A DNA stretch of 64,000 nucleotides, from contig OY969903.1 of NCBI GenBank assembly GCA_963704405.1, positions 992,001 to 1,056,000 on the forward strand, given 5' to 3'. Each line of letters opens with the position of its first letter. Within the stretch, counting starts at the first letter, position 1. Below are positions 1-11,100 of this stretch, in pieces. Source of the stretch: MFD01213-c1 sp963704405 (GTDB taxonomy: Bacteria > Planctomycetota > Phycisphaerae > Tepidisphaerales > Tepidisphaeraceae). The position numbers were made by a program, and so were the translations under genes. The notes beneath the pieces were generated by a model, which searched no databases, had not been told where the DNA came from, and was given only the letters and a program-made list of their open reading frames with translations.

Positions 1-1
1 C

Positions 2-55
2 GATGAAGCCACCGTGAAATTTGAATTCGGAAGCGAACCGCGAATGGTTCCATGA
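2..55 (+). CDS. 3' tail of a gene cut by the window edge (unidentified)
   Basis: A reading frame open from the first bases ends at a TGA at 53-55 and would encode the last 17 residues of a protein that starts outside the window (ending GSEPRMVP). There is too little sequence to assign a family. The stretch between this stop and the convergent protease gene (56-244) shows no other feature I can support. Confidence 0.25.
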   Translation, partial: DEATVKFEFGSEPRMVP

Positions 56-244
56 GCGCATCCAAAGACGCCGCCGATGAATTCGCAAAATAGAGCCCGG
101 CGTCACAAATCCACTAAAAGCGGCTGGCAAAATTCACCATCAAGACACGGCACGGCAGGTACAAAGAAAAGAATGGATTCGCAAATTCCTCCGCCCTTTT
201 CCGGGGTGAACCTTCGGCGAATTGTTTTGAGGAACGGTCGTGGA

Positions 245-3200
245 TCAATCCGTAAAGATTCCGCTCATCACCGCGTTGGGGAATGATTGGCTTGTGATCG
301 TAATCAAAATCGGTCCGCGCACATTGAAGACGAAATATTTCCCTTTAGCGAAATGCGCAATGCGCTGACGGGTGATGACGGCGCCTGTGGTCGGATCGGA
401 AAGGGTCAGCGCCTCAACGCGGTTCTGCTTTCCATAATCCACAAAGTAAACCGCGATCTGGTGCGTATGGCGATCGCCGGGGTTGTAGGCAAACGTCATA
501 TCAGAGTTTGTAAAGGCGTCGGCCGCAATGCGGCGGCGGGTGAACAGATCTTCCGGGCGAAGCAGCGCCAAATTCTGATTGGCGCTGGTGATGGCAAATA
601 CGCTCTTGCCGACGACGCCGGTCTGCGCCAGCACGGCGCTTCCCGGAACGTCCACACCGGGAAGATTGTCGCCGGCGACCAGGGCATAGGTTGAGCCGTA
701 TCCGGCGTTCTTCCAGTTGCCTTGGGTGGTCGTGTCGACATTGACGAAATGCACCTGCTCGCCGGCGGGTGCGTCGAACATCAGGCCGCTTACGACTGCA
801 TCAGGCCCGCCGGTGCGGATCACGCGAATCAGCGCTTTGCCTGAAACATTGAAGCTGATGAACGCGCCCTTGGTGAAGTTGAACAGATCCTGTGAATACA
901 GCAGGGCGCCGGTTGTCGGGTCGATCAACTGCACGCGCTCCGTGCGATGCAGCCGCTCGTAGTCAGCGACATACAGCGTCACGGTATGAAGCTGCGTGTC
1001 GGCCATCGTGAGGTTGATGTCCAGATGATCCGTCGTGTTCCAGTACGATTCGATTCCGGAGTTCACATCCTGGAGCTTCTGAAGCGCACGCTTGTCGGTG
1101 GTCTTCGCCTTGACGATTTTTCCGGTATTCCCGGTGATCGAAATGCCGGAAACATAAGACGCCAGGGCGTTGCTGTTGTCGTCGCCGGCAAAGAATTGCC
1201 CCTGTGAGCCGTACTGATTGCGCCAATCAATGCCCTGGGTCGTGGTATCGACGCCGCGGAAGGCGATCGGCGTGCCCGGCGGTGGATCGAAGAACAGTCC
1301 GCTGAATACCGCGCTGGGCCCGCCGATATTCGTAATGCGAATCTGGATGTCGCCGCGCAGATCCCAGATAAAATATTCACCCTTGGCGAACTTGGTGGCT
1401 TCCTCGGTATCCAGCACCTGATCTGTGCCGCTGGTGGTGTCGACGATCTGAATCAGTTCCGTGCGATGCTTGTGGTCCAAGTCGGCGACATACATTCCCA
1501 CGCGGTGGGCAATCCCATCTGTGAACGACAGGGTGATCGTTTCGGTGCTGGCCGATGCATCATATGCCGAGATTCGGTCGCCAGGGTCGGATACTTTTTG
1601 CAGGCCCGCGACGTTATGAGTCGAGTTCTGCAGGATCACCGGGCTCGCGCCGCTCAGGGTGCCGTTGACGAAACTGGGGAATGTGGTTGATTCACCAACG
1701 ACATACGCGCCCTGCGTCCCATAGAACCCGTTCCAATTTCCGCGGCGTGTGGTGTCGGTCGTCACGAACTGATCGAGAATGTTTTTTACCGCGTTAAACG
1801 CATTGGCAACCCCACCTGTGTGAACTTTCGGCGCGATCCCATTCACACTGCCCAGGGCCGCATCAGGTGTTACACCATCGAGCAGCGCTTTCTTCAACTG
1901 CTCCGGCGTCGCGCTCGGGTTCGCCGACGCCTCCAGCGCGATAATGCCCGTGACCTGTGGCGTCGCCTGCGAAGTGCCGCTGAGATATCCATAATTCAAG
2001 CCAAACGGCATCTGATCGGATGGAATTTCCCCATTAAGGGGAACGGTGTAGGTCGGCGTGGTGGAAAGAATATTCACTCCCGGCGCCGCCAGATCAACCG
2101 AAGCTGAACCAAAGTTGGAAAATGCCGCCAGCTTCCCCTGGTTATCCGTCGCCGCCACCGTCACCACGGTCGGCACGTTCAACGAAAATTTGGCCGGATC
2201 GACAAAGCTGCTGTCGATGTTTGACGAATCATTCCCCGCGGCGACCACATCCAGGATTCCTGCTTCGCCCGCGGCTTTGACCGCGTTGTTTTCCACAACG
2301 TCAAAAGGAAATGAAACCCCCGACAGGCTTTCATTGATTGCAACAATGTTGATCCCCGCGTCCTTCAGGCTCGTCACATAATTGATGCCTGCGATGATCT
2401 GCGCGTCGGTTCCGGCGCCGGTCGAGTCCAGAACCTTCACCGGCAGCAGCTTGACGTTCCAGGCAACTCCGCTAACGCCCAGGCTGTTGTTCCCCACCGC
2501 CCCGATCGTGCCCGCGACATGCGTGCCGTGGCCATTGTCATCTGTCACGTTCGCCGAGTCGTTGACGAAGTTCCATCCGTTGACGTCGTCCGGGAAACCG
2601 TTGTTGTCGTTATCAATGCCGTCGCCCGCCACCTCTCCGGGGTTTACAAAGAGATTGGGCGCCAGATCAGGATGAGACGTGTCGATCCCCGTATCCAGCA
2701 CCGCAACGACAACGTTGGACGAACCCGTCGTGATGTCCCACGCCTTTTGCGTGTTCAGATCCATCCCCGGCGTGCCCACCTGGTTTTCATTGGGATAAGG
2801 CGGTGAGGGGAACGGAATCACCGACGGAGGAGTCGGGTTGGTCACCTGGTTATACGGCGTTACCACCCCGTCCTGGTTGTAATCGTAAGGCTCAACTTGC
2901 CCGGTATTTCGCAGTTGCCATTGCTGCTGCGCCAGCGGATCGCTTGGGAAAGAGTCCGCCGCCGTCACGACCGTGTTCGGCTGTAATTTTGAGATGGCGT
3001 CTGTGTGATACTTTCCGATCTTTGCTATCTGGTCCGGCGATAAATCCGTACTGAACTGGTAATACCCCTTGCCTCCCAGCAGATGGACATCGGTGAACCC
3101 TTTGCTCTTTGCTAATTGGCCAAACGCATCGCTGTGCAGCGTATAGGCGATATATTGCCCCTGCACGGCCTTTACATGCTGCCCCTGCCACAATAGATCC

Positions 3201-3371
3201 ACCGTCGCCGGCTGCGCCACCGAAAAAAGCACCCGTAATTCCAACGCTTCCAGCGGCTGAGATCGCCACTGCGCAGCTTCGATCCGATAACGCGCCGGCT
3301 ATTGCCTGGCGCAGCCGTTCAAGCCTGGAAAGAACGCGGGTGTGAAACACAGAAGCTGCACGCTTGCCCAT
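245..3371 (-). CDS. Secreted subtilisin-like serine protease (S8) with three C-terminal beta-sandwich repeats; frameshift near the N terminus
   Basis: Peptidase S8 catalytic triad is visible: Asp in AVLDTGIDTSHPDL, His in DDNGHGTHVAG and Ser in LSGTSQATPQV, plus the oxyanion Asn in VVAAGNDSS (about residues 184, 242, 425 and 338 counting from a TTG at 3244). Residues 540-999 are three copies of a domain of about 130-150 residues, each beginning near DTTxxGxW and ending in a GPxAVxSGLxFD-like strand. The best start is an ATG at 3371 with a strong GGAGGAAGG ribosome site. That frame runs out of phase with the protease frame, which has a TAG stop near 3300 and contains QPLEALELRVLFSV, a planctomycete LEPR-XLL-type export motif. 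A one-base indel at about 3285-3300 therefore probably separates the first 25 or so residues from the rest. Likely an exported protein-degrading enzyme. The family call is secure; the exact N terminus is not. Confidence 0.88.
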
Positions 3372-3681
3372 GGATGCCTTCCTCCGAGGGGGGAGTCCGC
3401 CAAATCCGGTCAGACAGCACGGCGGGGAGCCAATTTAGCCGTGCCTTTCAATTCCACCAAATTAATCGAATCGAAGCGACCATCCACCGATGCTCATTTT
3501 GAGACCGTACGCGCTATGCTATGGAATGGACGAGTGATGAACTCCGCAAGGGGGTGGAACGGCGCAGGCCTTAACATACGAATTGGGCTGGCGCTGTCAA
3601 TTATCAACCAGCCAACGACTTGAGATAATGCGCTCCCCACATCCAAAGCGGCCTCAAAGAATATCCCCGGCCGGTATCGCC
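3372..3681. other. Intergenic region upstream of the subtilase
   Basis: About 310 bases between the subtilase start and the rhomboid stop, both on the minus strand. The only supported element is the GGAGGAAGG ribosome site just upstream of 3371. Short open frames here show no recognisable protein. Confidence 0.4.
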
Positions 3682-4422
3682 TCATCCCCGATACCGCATG
3701 CGGGAGCGGCGGGAGAAATCAAAAATACGCAAAACCTGCGGGTTTTGAAACAATGCCGCCCCGGCGATCGCGCCCCCGATATGCGCTGCTTCCCCTCCCG
3801 CATTTTGTCCGGCAAAGAGCACCGTATAAACCGCATACCCCAGCGCGCACCACGCCACCACGCGCAATTGGGCCGGTATCACGCCCATCACCAGAACCGT
3901 CGCGTTGGGCGCGATAAACGACGCCGCCACCAGCACCCCAAAAATCCCCGCCGACGCCCCAACCAAGGGCGTATCCGGACTGTGAATCAGCAACCCGGCT
4001 TCCCACAATGCCATGTACATCAGCGGTCCCGCTATCCCGCAGAGCAGATAAAACGCCAGGTAACGCCGTGGCGACAAATACGATTCCACCAGTTGCCCGA
4101 AAAAATACAAAGCGAGCATGTTAAAAAAGATGTGGCCCAAATCCGCATGCAGGAATTGAAACGTGATGAACCGCCACACCTCCAAATGATAAACAGCGGA
4201 AGTCACCGAAAAATGCCCAATGCTTTCGATCGGGTGTGTGCGAAAGACGTAGTAACCGTCGTCGCTGGCGACCGTTTGAACGATCAGGTTGTTCAAAAGG
4301 AAAACGGCGACATTTATCACAATAAGCCAGGTCGTGACCGACCAAAACCGAACCCCCGCCAGCGGCGATATGCGGCGCGATTCATAATCTAACCTGATGT
4401 AATCGCGGTTTTCGATGCCCAT
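3682..4422 (-). CDS. Rhomboid family intramembrane serine protease
   Basis: A 246-residue polytopic membrane protein with the rhomboid signature: HADLGHIFFN in the second helix (His97, Asn101), the nucleophile in GASAGIFG (Ser157) and the partner His214 in AAHIGGA. Rhomboids cleave transmembrane segments within the inner membrane; the substrate cannot be read from sequence. I chose the ATG at 4422 over a GTG at 4470 because a promoter (TTGTCC, 18 bases, TACACT) lies directly upstream, only 8 bases before the ATG. That would place the transcription start at or near the start codon, and there is no clear ribosome site. The GTG start would put the promoter inside the gene. The soluble N-terminal stretch of about 25 residues is short for the family. 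Confidence 0.88.
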   Translation of the reverse strand: MGIENRDYIRLDYESRRISPLAGVRFWSVTTWLIVINVAVFLLNNLIVQTVASDDGYYVFRTHPIESIGHFSVTSAVYHLEVWRFITFQFLHADLGHIFFNMLALYFFGQLVESYLSPRRYLAFYLLCGIAGPLMYMALWEAGLLIHSPDTPLVGASAGIFGVLVAASFIAPNATVLVMGVIPAQLRVVAWCALGYAVYTVLFAGQNAGGEAAHIGGAIAGAALFQNPQVLRIFDFSRRSRMRYRG

Positions 4423-4430
4423 GGCTGCTG

Positions 4431-4460
4431 AGTGTATGAGGCGTGAGGCCCAAAGGACAA
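4431..4460 (-). promoter_or_regulatory. Promoter of the rhomboid gene
   Basis: On the minus strand TTGTCC (4460-4455) and TACACT (4436-4431) are separated by 18 bases. The -10 ends 8 bases before the ATG at 4422, so the mRNA is probably leaderless or nearly so. Confidence 0.5.
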
Positions 4461-4544
4461 CTCCTGCCACGCATGGTATAAATTTCTTAATGTGAGTATT
4501 GCGCAGGCGTATCCTTTGGGCGAGGCGGTAAACGCGAACATTCC

Positions 4545-4578
4545 TTGACTCGCCTCCCAGTCACACACCGGCTATACT
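4545..4578 (+). promoter_or_regulatory. Possible promoter of the leuC-like gene
   Basis: TTGACT at 4545-4550 and TATACT at 4573-4578 precede the gene. The 22-base spacing is too long for a standard promoter, so only the -10 is credible. Confidence 0.25.
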
Positions 4579-4622
4579 TTCGGGTCTCTAAATAGTAGCA
4601 AACGATCATCAGGAGTACGTCA

Positions 4623-6030
4623 ATGCCCGGCATGACCATGACCGAGAAGATTCTCGCCAAGCACAGCGGCAAAACCCGCGTTCAACCCGGTGAAAATGTG
4701 TGGGTAAACGTCGATGTCCTTATGACGCATGACGTCTGCGGGCCCGGCACCATTGGCATCTTCCACGATAAGTTCGGCAAGAATGCGAAAGTCTGGGACA
4801 AGGACCGCGTGGTCATCATCCCTGATCACTACATCTTCACCGCCGACCAGAAATGCCATCGCAACGTGCAGACCCTCCGCGATTTCGTGAAGGAGCAGGG
4901 GCTGCGCTATTATTACGACCCGGAATTCGTCACGCTTGAGCCGACGATGCCCAATCCGTATCGCGATCCTACTAAAACTAACTACAAAGGCGTTTGCCAC
5001 AAGGCGCTGCCGGAAGAAGGGCACATCCGCCCCGGCGAAATCCTGCTCGGCACCGACAGCCACACCTGCACCGCCGGGGCATTCGGGCAGTTCGCCACCG
5101 GCGTCGGCAATACCGATGCTGCTTTTGTCCTCGGCACCGGCAAAACCTGGCTGAAGGTTCCCCCGACCATGCACTTCACCTTCAACGGTGAAATCCCCCC
5201 GTACCTCACCGCCAAGGATTTGATCCTCGCCGTCATCGGCGAAATCGGCGTCGACGGCGCAACCTACCGCTCCATGTACTTCGCCGGCAGCGGCATCAAT
5301 TCGCTCACCCTCGAAGACCGCATGACGCTCACCAACATGGCGATCGAAGCCGGTGGCAAGAATGGGATCTGCGATGTCGACGAAAAAACCCTCGCAGTAC
5401 GTCCGCGCCCGCACCAATCGCCCAAACTGGGAAGTCGTCACCGAAGATGACGATGCCGAATACCACTTCGAAGCATCGTGGGATCTCGCCACGATGGAAC
5501 CCATGGTCGCCAAGCCCCACAGCCCCGACAATCGCGACACGGCGTACAACTGCCGCGACGTCAAACTCGACCAGGCCTACATCGGATCATGCACCGGCGG
5601 CAAAATCACCGACATGATCTTCGCCGCCAGCCTGCTCAAGGGAAACACCGTCAAGATTCAGACCTACGTCGTCCCCGGTTCCACCGAAGTTCACGCCGAC
5701 ATGAAGCGCCTCAATCTCCGCGGCGTGGAAAAAGGCGCCAACGAAAAGAGCATCGAAGACATCCTCCAGGACGCCGGCTGCATCGTCGGCGCATCGGGCT
5801 GCGCCGCCTGCCTCGGCGGTCCCAGCGATACCTTCGGCCGCCTTCAGAAAAGCGAAATCTGCATCAGCACCACCAACCGCAACTTCCCCGGCCGCATGGG
5901 CAGCACCAAGAGCGCCGTCTATCTCGCCAGCCCGCTGACCGTCGCCGCCAGCGCCCTCACGGGTTACGTCACCGACCCCAGGGAATACGTTTCAACCAAA
6001 ATCGAAACCGGCATGGCCGGCGTGATGTGA
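4623..6030 (+). CDS. leuC: 3-isopropylmalate dehydratase / homoaconitase-type large subunit (LeuC-like), frameshifted in an A6 run
   Basis: Aconitase-superfamily large subunit. Two overlapping frames together give a full-length protein of about 470 residues. The first part carries THDVCGPGTIG, IPDHYIF and the GTDSHTCTAGAFGQ block with the first [4Fe-4S] Cys. The second carries YIGSCTGGKI and GASGCAACLGGP with the other two Cys ligands. The break lies at the A6 run 5383-5388: removing one A joins ...CDVDEK to PSQYVRARTN, which matches the family. LeuC hydrates isopropylmalate in leucine synthesis with a separate LeuD subunit, which is not in the window, so homoaconitase or another specificity is possible. 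The AGGAGT ribosome site upstream of ATG 4623 supports the start. An indel error is more likely than a pseudogene, because both halves are well conserved. Confidence 0.85.
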
Positions 6031-6065
6031 TTGAATTCAAATGGCTGTGACCGGGACGCTCTTCA

Positions 6066-6404
6066 ATGGAACCCACACTTTTCCAAAAGATCATCGCCCG
6101 TCAGATCCCCGCGAAAATGGTGTATGAGGATGAGCAATACATCGCCATCCACGACATCCAGCCCGCCGCCCCAGTGCATCTGCTGGTCATCCCCAAAAAA
6201 CCAATCCCCACCCTCAATGCCCTCGAACCCGCCGACGCGGCGACAGTAGGGGGACTCTTCCTTATTGCCAGGCAATTGATGCACAACCTCGGCCACACCG
6301 ACTACCGAACCGTCTTCAACTGCGGCCCCGGAGCCCAGCAATCCGTTTTTCACCTCCACCTGCACGTCCTCGCCGGCCGCCCCTTCACCTGGCCCCCCGG
6401 CTGA
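6066..6404 (+). CDS. HIT family protein (HINT-type nucleotide hydrolase)
   Basis: A 112-residue protein of typical HINT/PKCI size. It carries the histidine triad FHLHLHVLAGR at about residues 94-104 and the upstream NCGPGAQQSVFH block of the HINT branch. HINT proteins hydrolyse adenosine 5'-phosphoramidates and related nucleotides in the cytoplasm. It begins 36 bases after the leuC-like gene on the same strand and may be cotranscribed. The physiological substrate cannot be inferred. Confidence 0.9.
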   Translation: MEPTLFQKIIARQIPAKMVYEDEQYIAIHDIQPAAPVHLLVIPKKPIPTLNALEPADAATVGGLFLIARQLMHNLGHTDYRTVFNCGPGAQQSVFHLHLHVLAGRPFTWPPG

Positions 6405-6424
6405 AAATTCTCACACAAAATGTT

Positions 6425-6485
6425 TGAATATGGTGAAAGAGTAAGAGTAAGACGAAAACAAATCACAGCCGCAGGGGCAGCAGCC
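6425..6485. repeat. Left arm of a palindromic repeat interrupted by the IS element
   Basis: This arm is the inverted copy of 7967-8014. It begins TTGAATATGG and ends GGGGCAGCAGCC next to the IS end. The inner 27 bases (6459-6485) match the right arm exactly; the outer part differs by a 12-base length change. The same motif recurs in the long hairpin at 54605-54712. Confidence 0.6.
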
Positions 6486-7966
6486 CTCACCCTTACCCAC
6501 AAGTTGCATCGATTCGGTTTTGCTGTGTGAGTTCGATGCCGTGTGCGATTCGGGAGACGATTTCCCAGCCGATCCAGATTGCTTTCCAGCCGGGGCGGGG
6601 ATCGTGTTTTCTGCCCAGCCAGCCGCCCTGGTGAGCCAGGGTTTGCCAGAATTGCCGGGGGCTCATTTGATCAATCCGGCATTGGCCTAGCGCTGCCGCG
6701 GCTTGGATCATTGCCTGCGGCACCTTCTGCTGCAGGTCGAGTTTGGCGGCTGCAGGTTCGTTGCGCGGCAGGTTGGCCCAATCACGCAGCTGCAATAATC
6801 GCACTGCCACGGGAGAGAGCATGCTGATCAATCGAAGCAGGTTATCAATACTTTGCAACTGGGATTCGCCAAGTCTGCAACCTTCTTTCAGTGCCCGGTG
6901 CCATTCTTCAATGACCCAGCGAATGCAGTAGTAGTCGATGATCGTCAATGCATCGGCCAGATTCTCCACCGGCAAATTGGTCAGCAGCATCCACTCCAGC
7001 GACGCAGCGCCTTCGAGGGGTTCTTTGAGATAAACGACATTCACCGTCAACGGTTGGGTGGACGGCGCGCTTTTGGCCGGAGGTTGCAGTTGCACCGTTG
7101 CAAACCGCACTTGTAATTGGGCCATGCGGGCGGGACGCGGCAGGCGCTGGGTGACGCCTTTGATCTTGCGTTTGACGCATCGCTGCTGACCGATCTCAAT
7201 ATCGATTTGTCCGCTGACCGGAACCTGCGCCATGTAAGACCACAGCTTGTCGGTTGCCTGCTCGATGTTGCGGTCGTGACGGGCCCGGATGACAAAACCG
7301 TTCGATGCCGCCACGCAACTGTGCATCAGACGCAGATCGTCCGCCCCTCGATCACAGATATGGATCAGGTGCGTATGGGGTGAGTTGGCCGCTTTGACGG
7401 CCTGGACGGCGTCAATCCAGACATCGCTCTCTCGAAAGCGATCACGCCTGGCTTTTTTGCTCTCCCGTGCCGCTCGCTTCACCCGCTTGAAAAATCGCTG
7501 GTCGAGCAACCCTAAAACTTCGCCGCTTGGCGTGACCGCCAGCGCCGAATGCATCACCCATTGGCCTCCAGCAATACGGCTGGCTTGCACATTGGAGCCA
7601 TCCTGCACGCACAGGACCACCGGATGCTCGCGGCACGATTGGAAAGTCACCCGCCGGTGCTGGGCTTGCAGCGCATCGGGATTAATCTGTGGATTGTCGA
7701 AAAACCGGTAAGCTGCTTTCAGCTCCGCCCACTGCTTATGTTGCACAGGCAGGGATTGACCCGGAGTCGCCGCCATTTGGGCTGCGAGTGTAACAACCCT
7801 TTTGAACGACGACGATCACCCAGATCCAACGATCCAAAATGCTGATGAGCCCACTGATGGGCTTGGCAGACCATCATCACGACCTCCATGTCTGGAAAAA
7901 ATCGAGGTACGTTGAAGAAAGCGAAAATGTTCTCAAAAACACTTCGGAGTTGTGGGTAAGGGTGAG
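6486..7966 (-). mobile_element. Insertion sequence of the IS4 family, Tn5/IS50-like, about 1.48 kb
   Basis: The element is bounded by 19-bp terminal inverted repeats: CTCACCCTTACCCACAAGT at the left end (6486-6504), and the same sequence with one mismatch on the other strand ending at 7966. The left end matches 15 of 19 positions of the Tn5 outside end as I remember it. It carries one transposase gene on the minus strand whose last codons lie inside the left inverted repeat. No 9-bp direct target duplication is visible. The flanks are instead inverted copies of each other, because the element sits at the centre of a palindromic repeat. Confidence 0.75.
6493..7889 (-). CDS. IS4-family (Tn5-like) transposase, with a -1 frameshift after about 29 residues
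   Basis: DDE transposase. First Asp in VLCVQDGSN, second in HICDRGADDL, and the YREK region as Y-x-x-R plus WVIEEWHRALKEGCRLGESQ. The main frame begins around 7776 and lacks the family N terminus. That N terminus (WAHQHFGSLDLGDRRRSK) is found in another frame starting at ATG 7889. It joins seamlessly to RVVTLAAQMAATPGQSLP by a -1 shift at the run CAAAAGGG (T4 at 7800-7803 on the plus strand). This may be a missing base, decay, or programmed slippage on AAAA; Tn5-group elements do not normally use frameshifting. The stop codon overlaps the left inverted repeat. Activity is uncertain. Confidence 0.85.
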
Positions 7967-8014
7967 GGCTGCTGCCCCTGCGGCTGTGATTTGTCTTCGT
8001 CTTCCGCCATATTC
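7967..8014. repeat. Right arm of the palindromic repeat interrupted by the IS element
   Basis: Inverted copy of the left arm, starting GGCTGCTGCCCC next to the IS and ending CCATATTCAA. The inner 27 bases are identical to the left arm. Together with the IS ends the two sides form a perfect 44-base inverted repeat (6459-6502 against 7950-7993). Confidence 0.6.
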
Positions 8015-8130
8015 AACGCCTCTAAAACATCCCACCCATATCAAACACCATCAAACGCCACGCAAACAAAGCGCGCGGCAAGCCCAGTCTCCCCAAATCC
8101 CTCCCAAGCCCCCTCGCAAAATCACAACCG

Positions 8131-11100
8131 TCACCCACCCCCGCCCAGCGGGTCCGCCCCCAGCGTTCCTATCAACAACTCCCGATAATCTTTGGAACTA
8201 ACCCGCGCCAATTCCTTCACCGCTTCTTCCAGCCGATGTGAAAGTCCCAGCCGCTCTGCTTCCTCCGTATTCCCCGTCTTGGATAAGAACGTTTTCAGAT
8301 ACGCCACATGCCTTTGCCACAGCCGGATATCCCGCTCCTGCTTTATTTTTAAACGCGTGAGATACCAATCGCTCGCCAGCAGATATTCTCGCGTGAACAT
8401 CGCCCGAATTTCCGGATGATGCACATCCTTCCCCTCAAAATGCCCCGTCGCCATGATCGACAGCAGCGCCTTCAATGGCGGACACGCATCCTCAATCGAC
8501 CCATCCTGCAAATACTCGCTCGCCACTTTCTGCTGGGCCTCGGTGATGTTTTTAATCCCATCCGCATACTGCCCAAAATCCTGTGTCTCGGGCTTGAGGA
8601 TTTGATCGTCAAACACCTTCAGCGGATTATCAAACACGCGCCCGAAAAACGCCCGCACAAAGCTGCTCGTGATGCGATACCCCAGCCGGCTGGCGAGAAT
8701 TTTTTCTCCTTCATATTCAAAATCCGTCAGCGGCTCCAGGTATCCTTCCCGAATCAGGTATTCCGGCTCCCGTTCGGCGACACTCAGCCGCGCCCAGATT
8801 TCCGGTACCAGCAGACTCACATCATGATCGACCCGCACCTTCGGCCCGATATATCCCGCCGCCGTGGAGAATCCACCAATGCCGGTGAGGATATAACTCA
8901 CCAGCGCATTGTTCAGATCCGTCGTTGGCCGCAGTGCGTTGAAGGGACTCTTGGTCAGCGCACCTTCGCTGCCCGCGCCCGTCGTTGAGGGGCTTTTGCC
9001 CGTCAGCGAACAGATAAAGTCCATGAACAGTTCCGGCAGTTCCTGGTAGTGAATCGGGTTATAAACCGCCAGCGCCCGAATTCCCGTGGCCGGTTCCGCC
9101 GGATTATTCCGCCGCCCAACCAGCACCGCATCCACCGGCCAATACACCGGATCACCCGCCGGAATCATCCGCAAAAACCGCAGCCCCTGCTCCGCAACAT
9201 GCCAGCTCATCGGATCGAGCAGGTCGGGCCGCGTCTGCAAATACCTGGGATTCTTGCTCGGCTTCCCGTCCACGATGCGCGGGTTCGCCGATGAAACCAC
9301 GTATCCCTTCCCACCATCCGCCGCCAACCGCAGCAGCTTGCGCATCGGCTGCGTGAACCGGTCAAATTCGGTCACCCGCTCCACCATCACATGCGCGTCT
9401 TTGCTGCTCAGCGGTTCAAAATTCGAGATGAAATTATCCGACCGCGCCATGTCGCTTTCGGTCTGCTTATCCAGCCCTCGATGCACGGCGTCATCCGGCC
9501 GCTGGAACAGCCGATACTCACAATTGGCCGCGAACTTAAAGCTGCCGTGCGCGGTGGCGCCGTCGAGATACGCCGGATTGAGATGCGACAATCGCCGAGC
9601 CGGCACGACGACCGAAGCCGAGATGTCATCTTCGGTTTGGATCTTCGTCGCCGCCGCAAAATCCTGCCGCACCTTGTACGTTCGCCAGGCTGTTGGCGGC
9701 ATCAACCCGACGCGCAGATACGTCCCCACCAGCTTGCGATCCTCATATTTCAATTCATGGCCGGGAAAACCATTGACGATGTCCACGCCGAAATGCTGCC
9801 GCCAGTTTCCATCCCAGCTTGCCCGGTAAAACCGCTTGATAATGAACACGATCGGGTAAATATAGTTCGGAATCGACGCCAGCCACGCGTTGTATTCATC
9901 CGTGTAATCCGCCGAAGGCGTCAGCAGCTTGATGACGCTGCCGAGCGATCGTTCCGGCCCCAGCACCGGTCGGCTCTTCTTCTGCGAATAATCCGGCTTG
10001 ATGTGCGAATTCTTCAGCCACCGATCCGAATAATCCTTCTTGAAAATCGCATCGACAATATCGAGATCCTTATCCACATCCGCGACAAAGATCGGCCCAT
10101 ACAACATATAATCGCGCAGGCTTTTGCTGATCTCGCTCTTGCCGCCGCCGCTCACCGTGCATGGCTTGTGGCAAAACGTCCCCTGGCCCACCGTGCCAAT
10201 CAACCGCCAGCTTGGCGCGCCCGGATGCTTTTCCATCCGCACCTTAAACCCCGAAGGGGTCATATAAATCCGCCCTGGCAGCAGCGGAATCGCAAATTCT
10301 TTTCCCTCCCGTTCCCACCACACCTGCTGCCGCTGCGTGCTGGCCCGCGCATCTTCCGGAATATAAATCAGTTCCGGAAACCGCTTGTCCACCCCATATC
10401 CCTCGGGCCGCACATCCATCATCGAACCATAATCCCGCACCACATCCGCAAACGTGCGACCGTTCACCTTCCGCGAATCCGTCTGATATTCATCGCCAAA
10501 ACTGTAACTGGTAAATGCGATCGCGCCCCCCGCGTGCTCCTCTTCCACATTGCCATATAAATTGGCGGCGTAGCTGATCTGCGTCTTCACTTCCTTCTTG
10601 CAGTAGCCGTAATAGTTATCCGCCACGATCGTTACGATCACTCCCGCCGCCGTGCGGCAAGTGATCTTAAACGCCGACCCCTCGTTATATTTCTCCCCTT
10701 CGGCTTTCCAGCACATCCCATCCCGCCGCTGCCGCTCGCTGGCAGCCTCCCATTTCGGCAGCCCCAGTTCCTTCTTCGTCAGATTCACCAGGTGCGGCGC
10801 CAGGATCACGCACCCGGTATGCCCTGTCCAATGCTCCACATCCAGCGCCGCGTCATTCTGCGGCAAAAACGGATCGCCTGCATTCCCAAAAATCGATTCC
10901 ACAAAATCCAGGTTGCTCACCAGGCTGCCCGGCGCAAAGAATCGAATCTCCATCGACTTCACCGGACAAACCCCCGGCACCTTCGGACACACCATTGGCC
11001 GCAGCAACAGCGACACAAACGATCGCGCCACCTCCGGCGATCCATGCATGAACGGAATATCCAGCATCTCCCCCGGCGGATTCACCGCCGCCCGCAGCAG

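Noticed and set aside
5353..6030. Second half of the leuC-like gene as a separate gene
   Set aside because: It lacks an independent start and ribosome site and is exactly the missing C-terminal part of the upstream frame.
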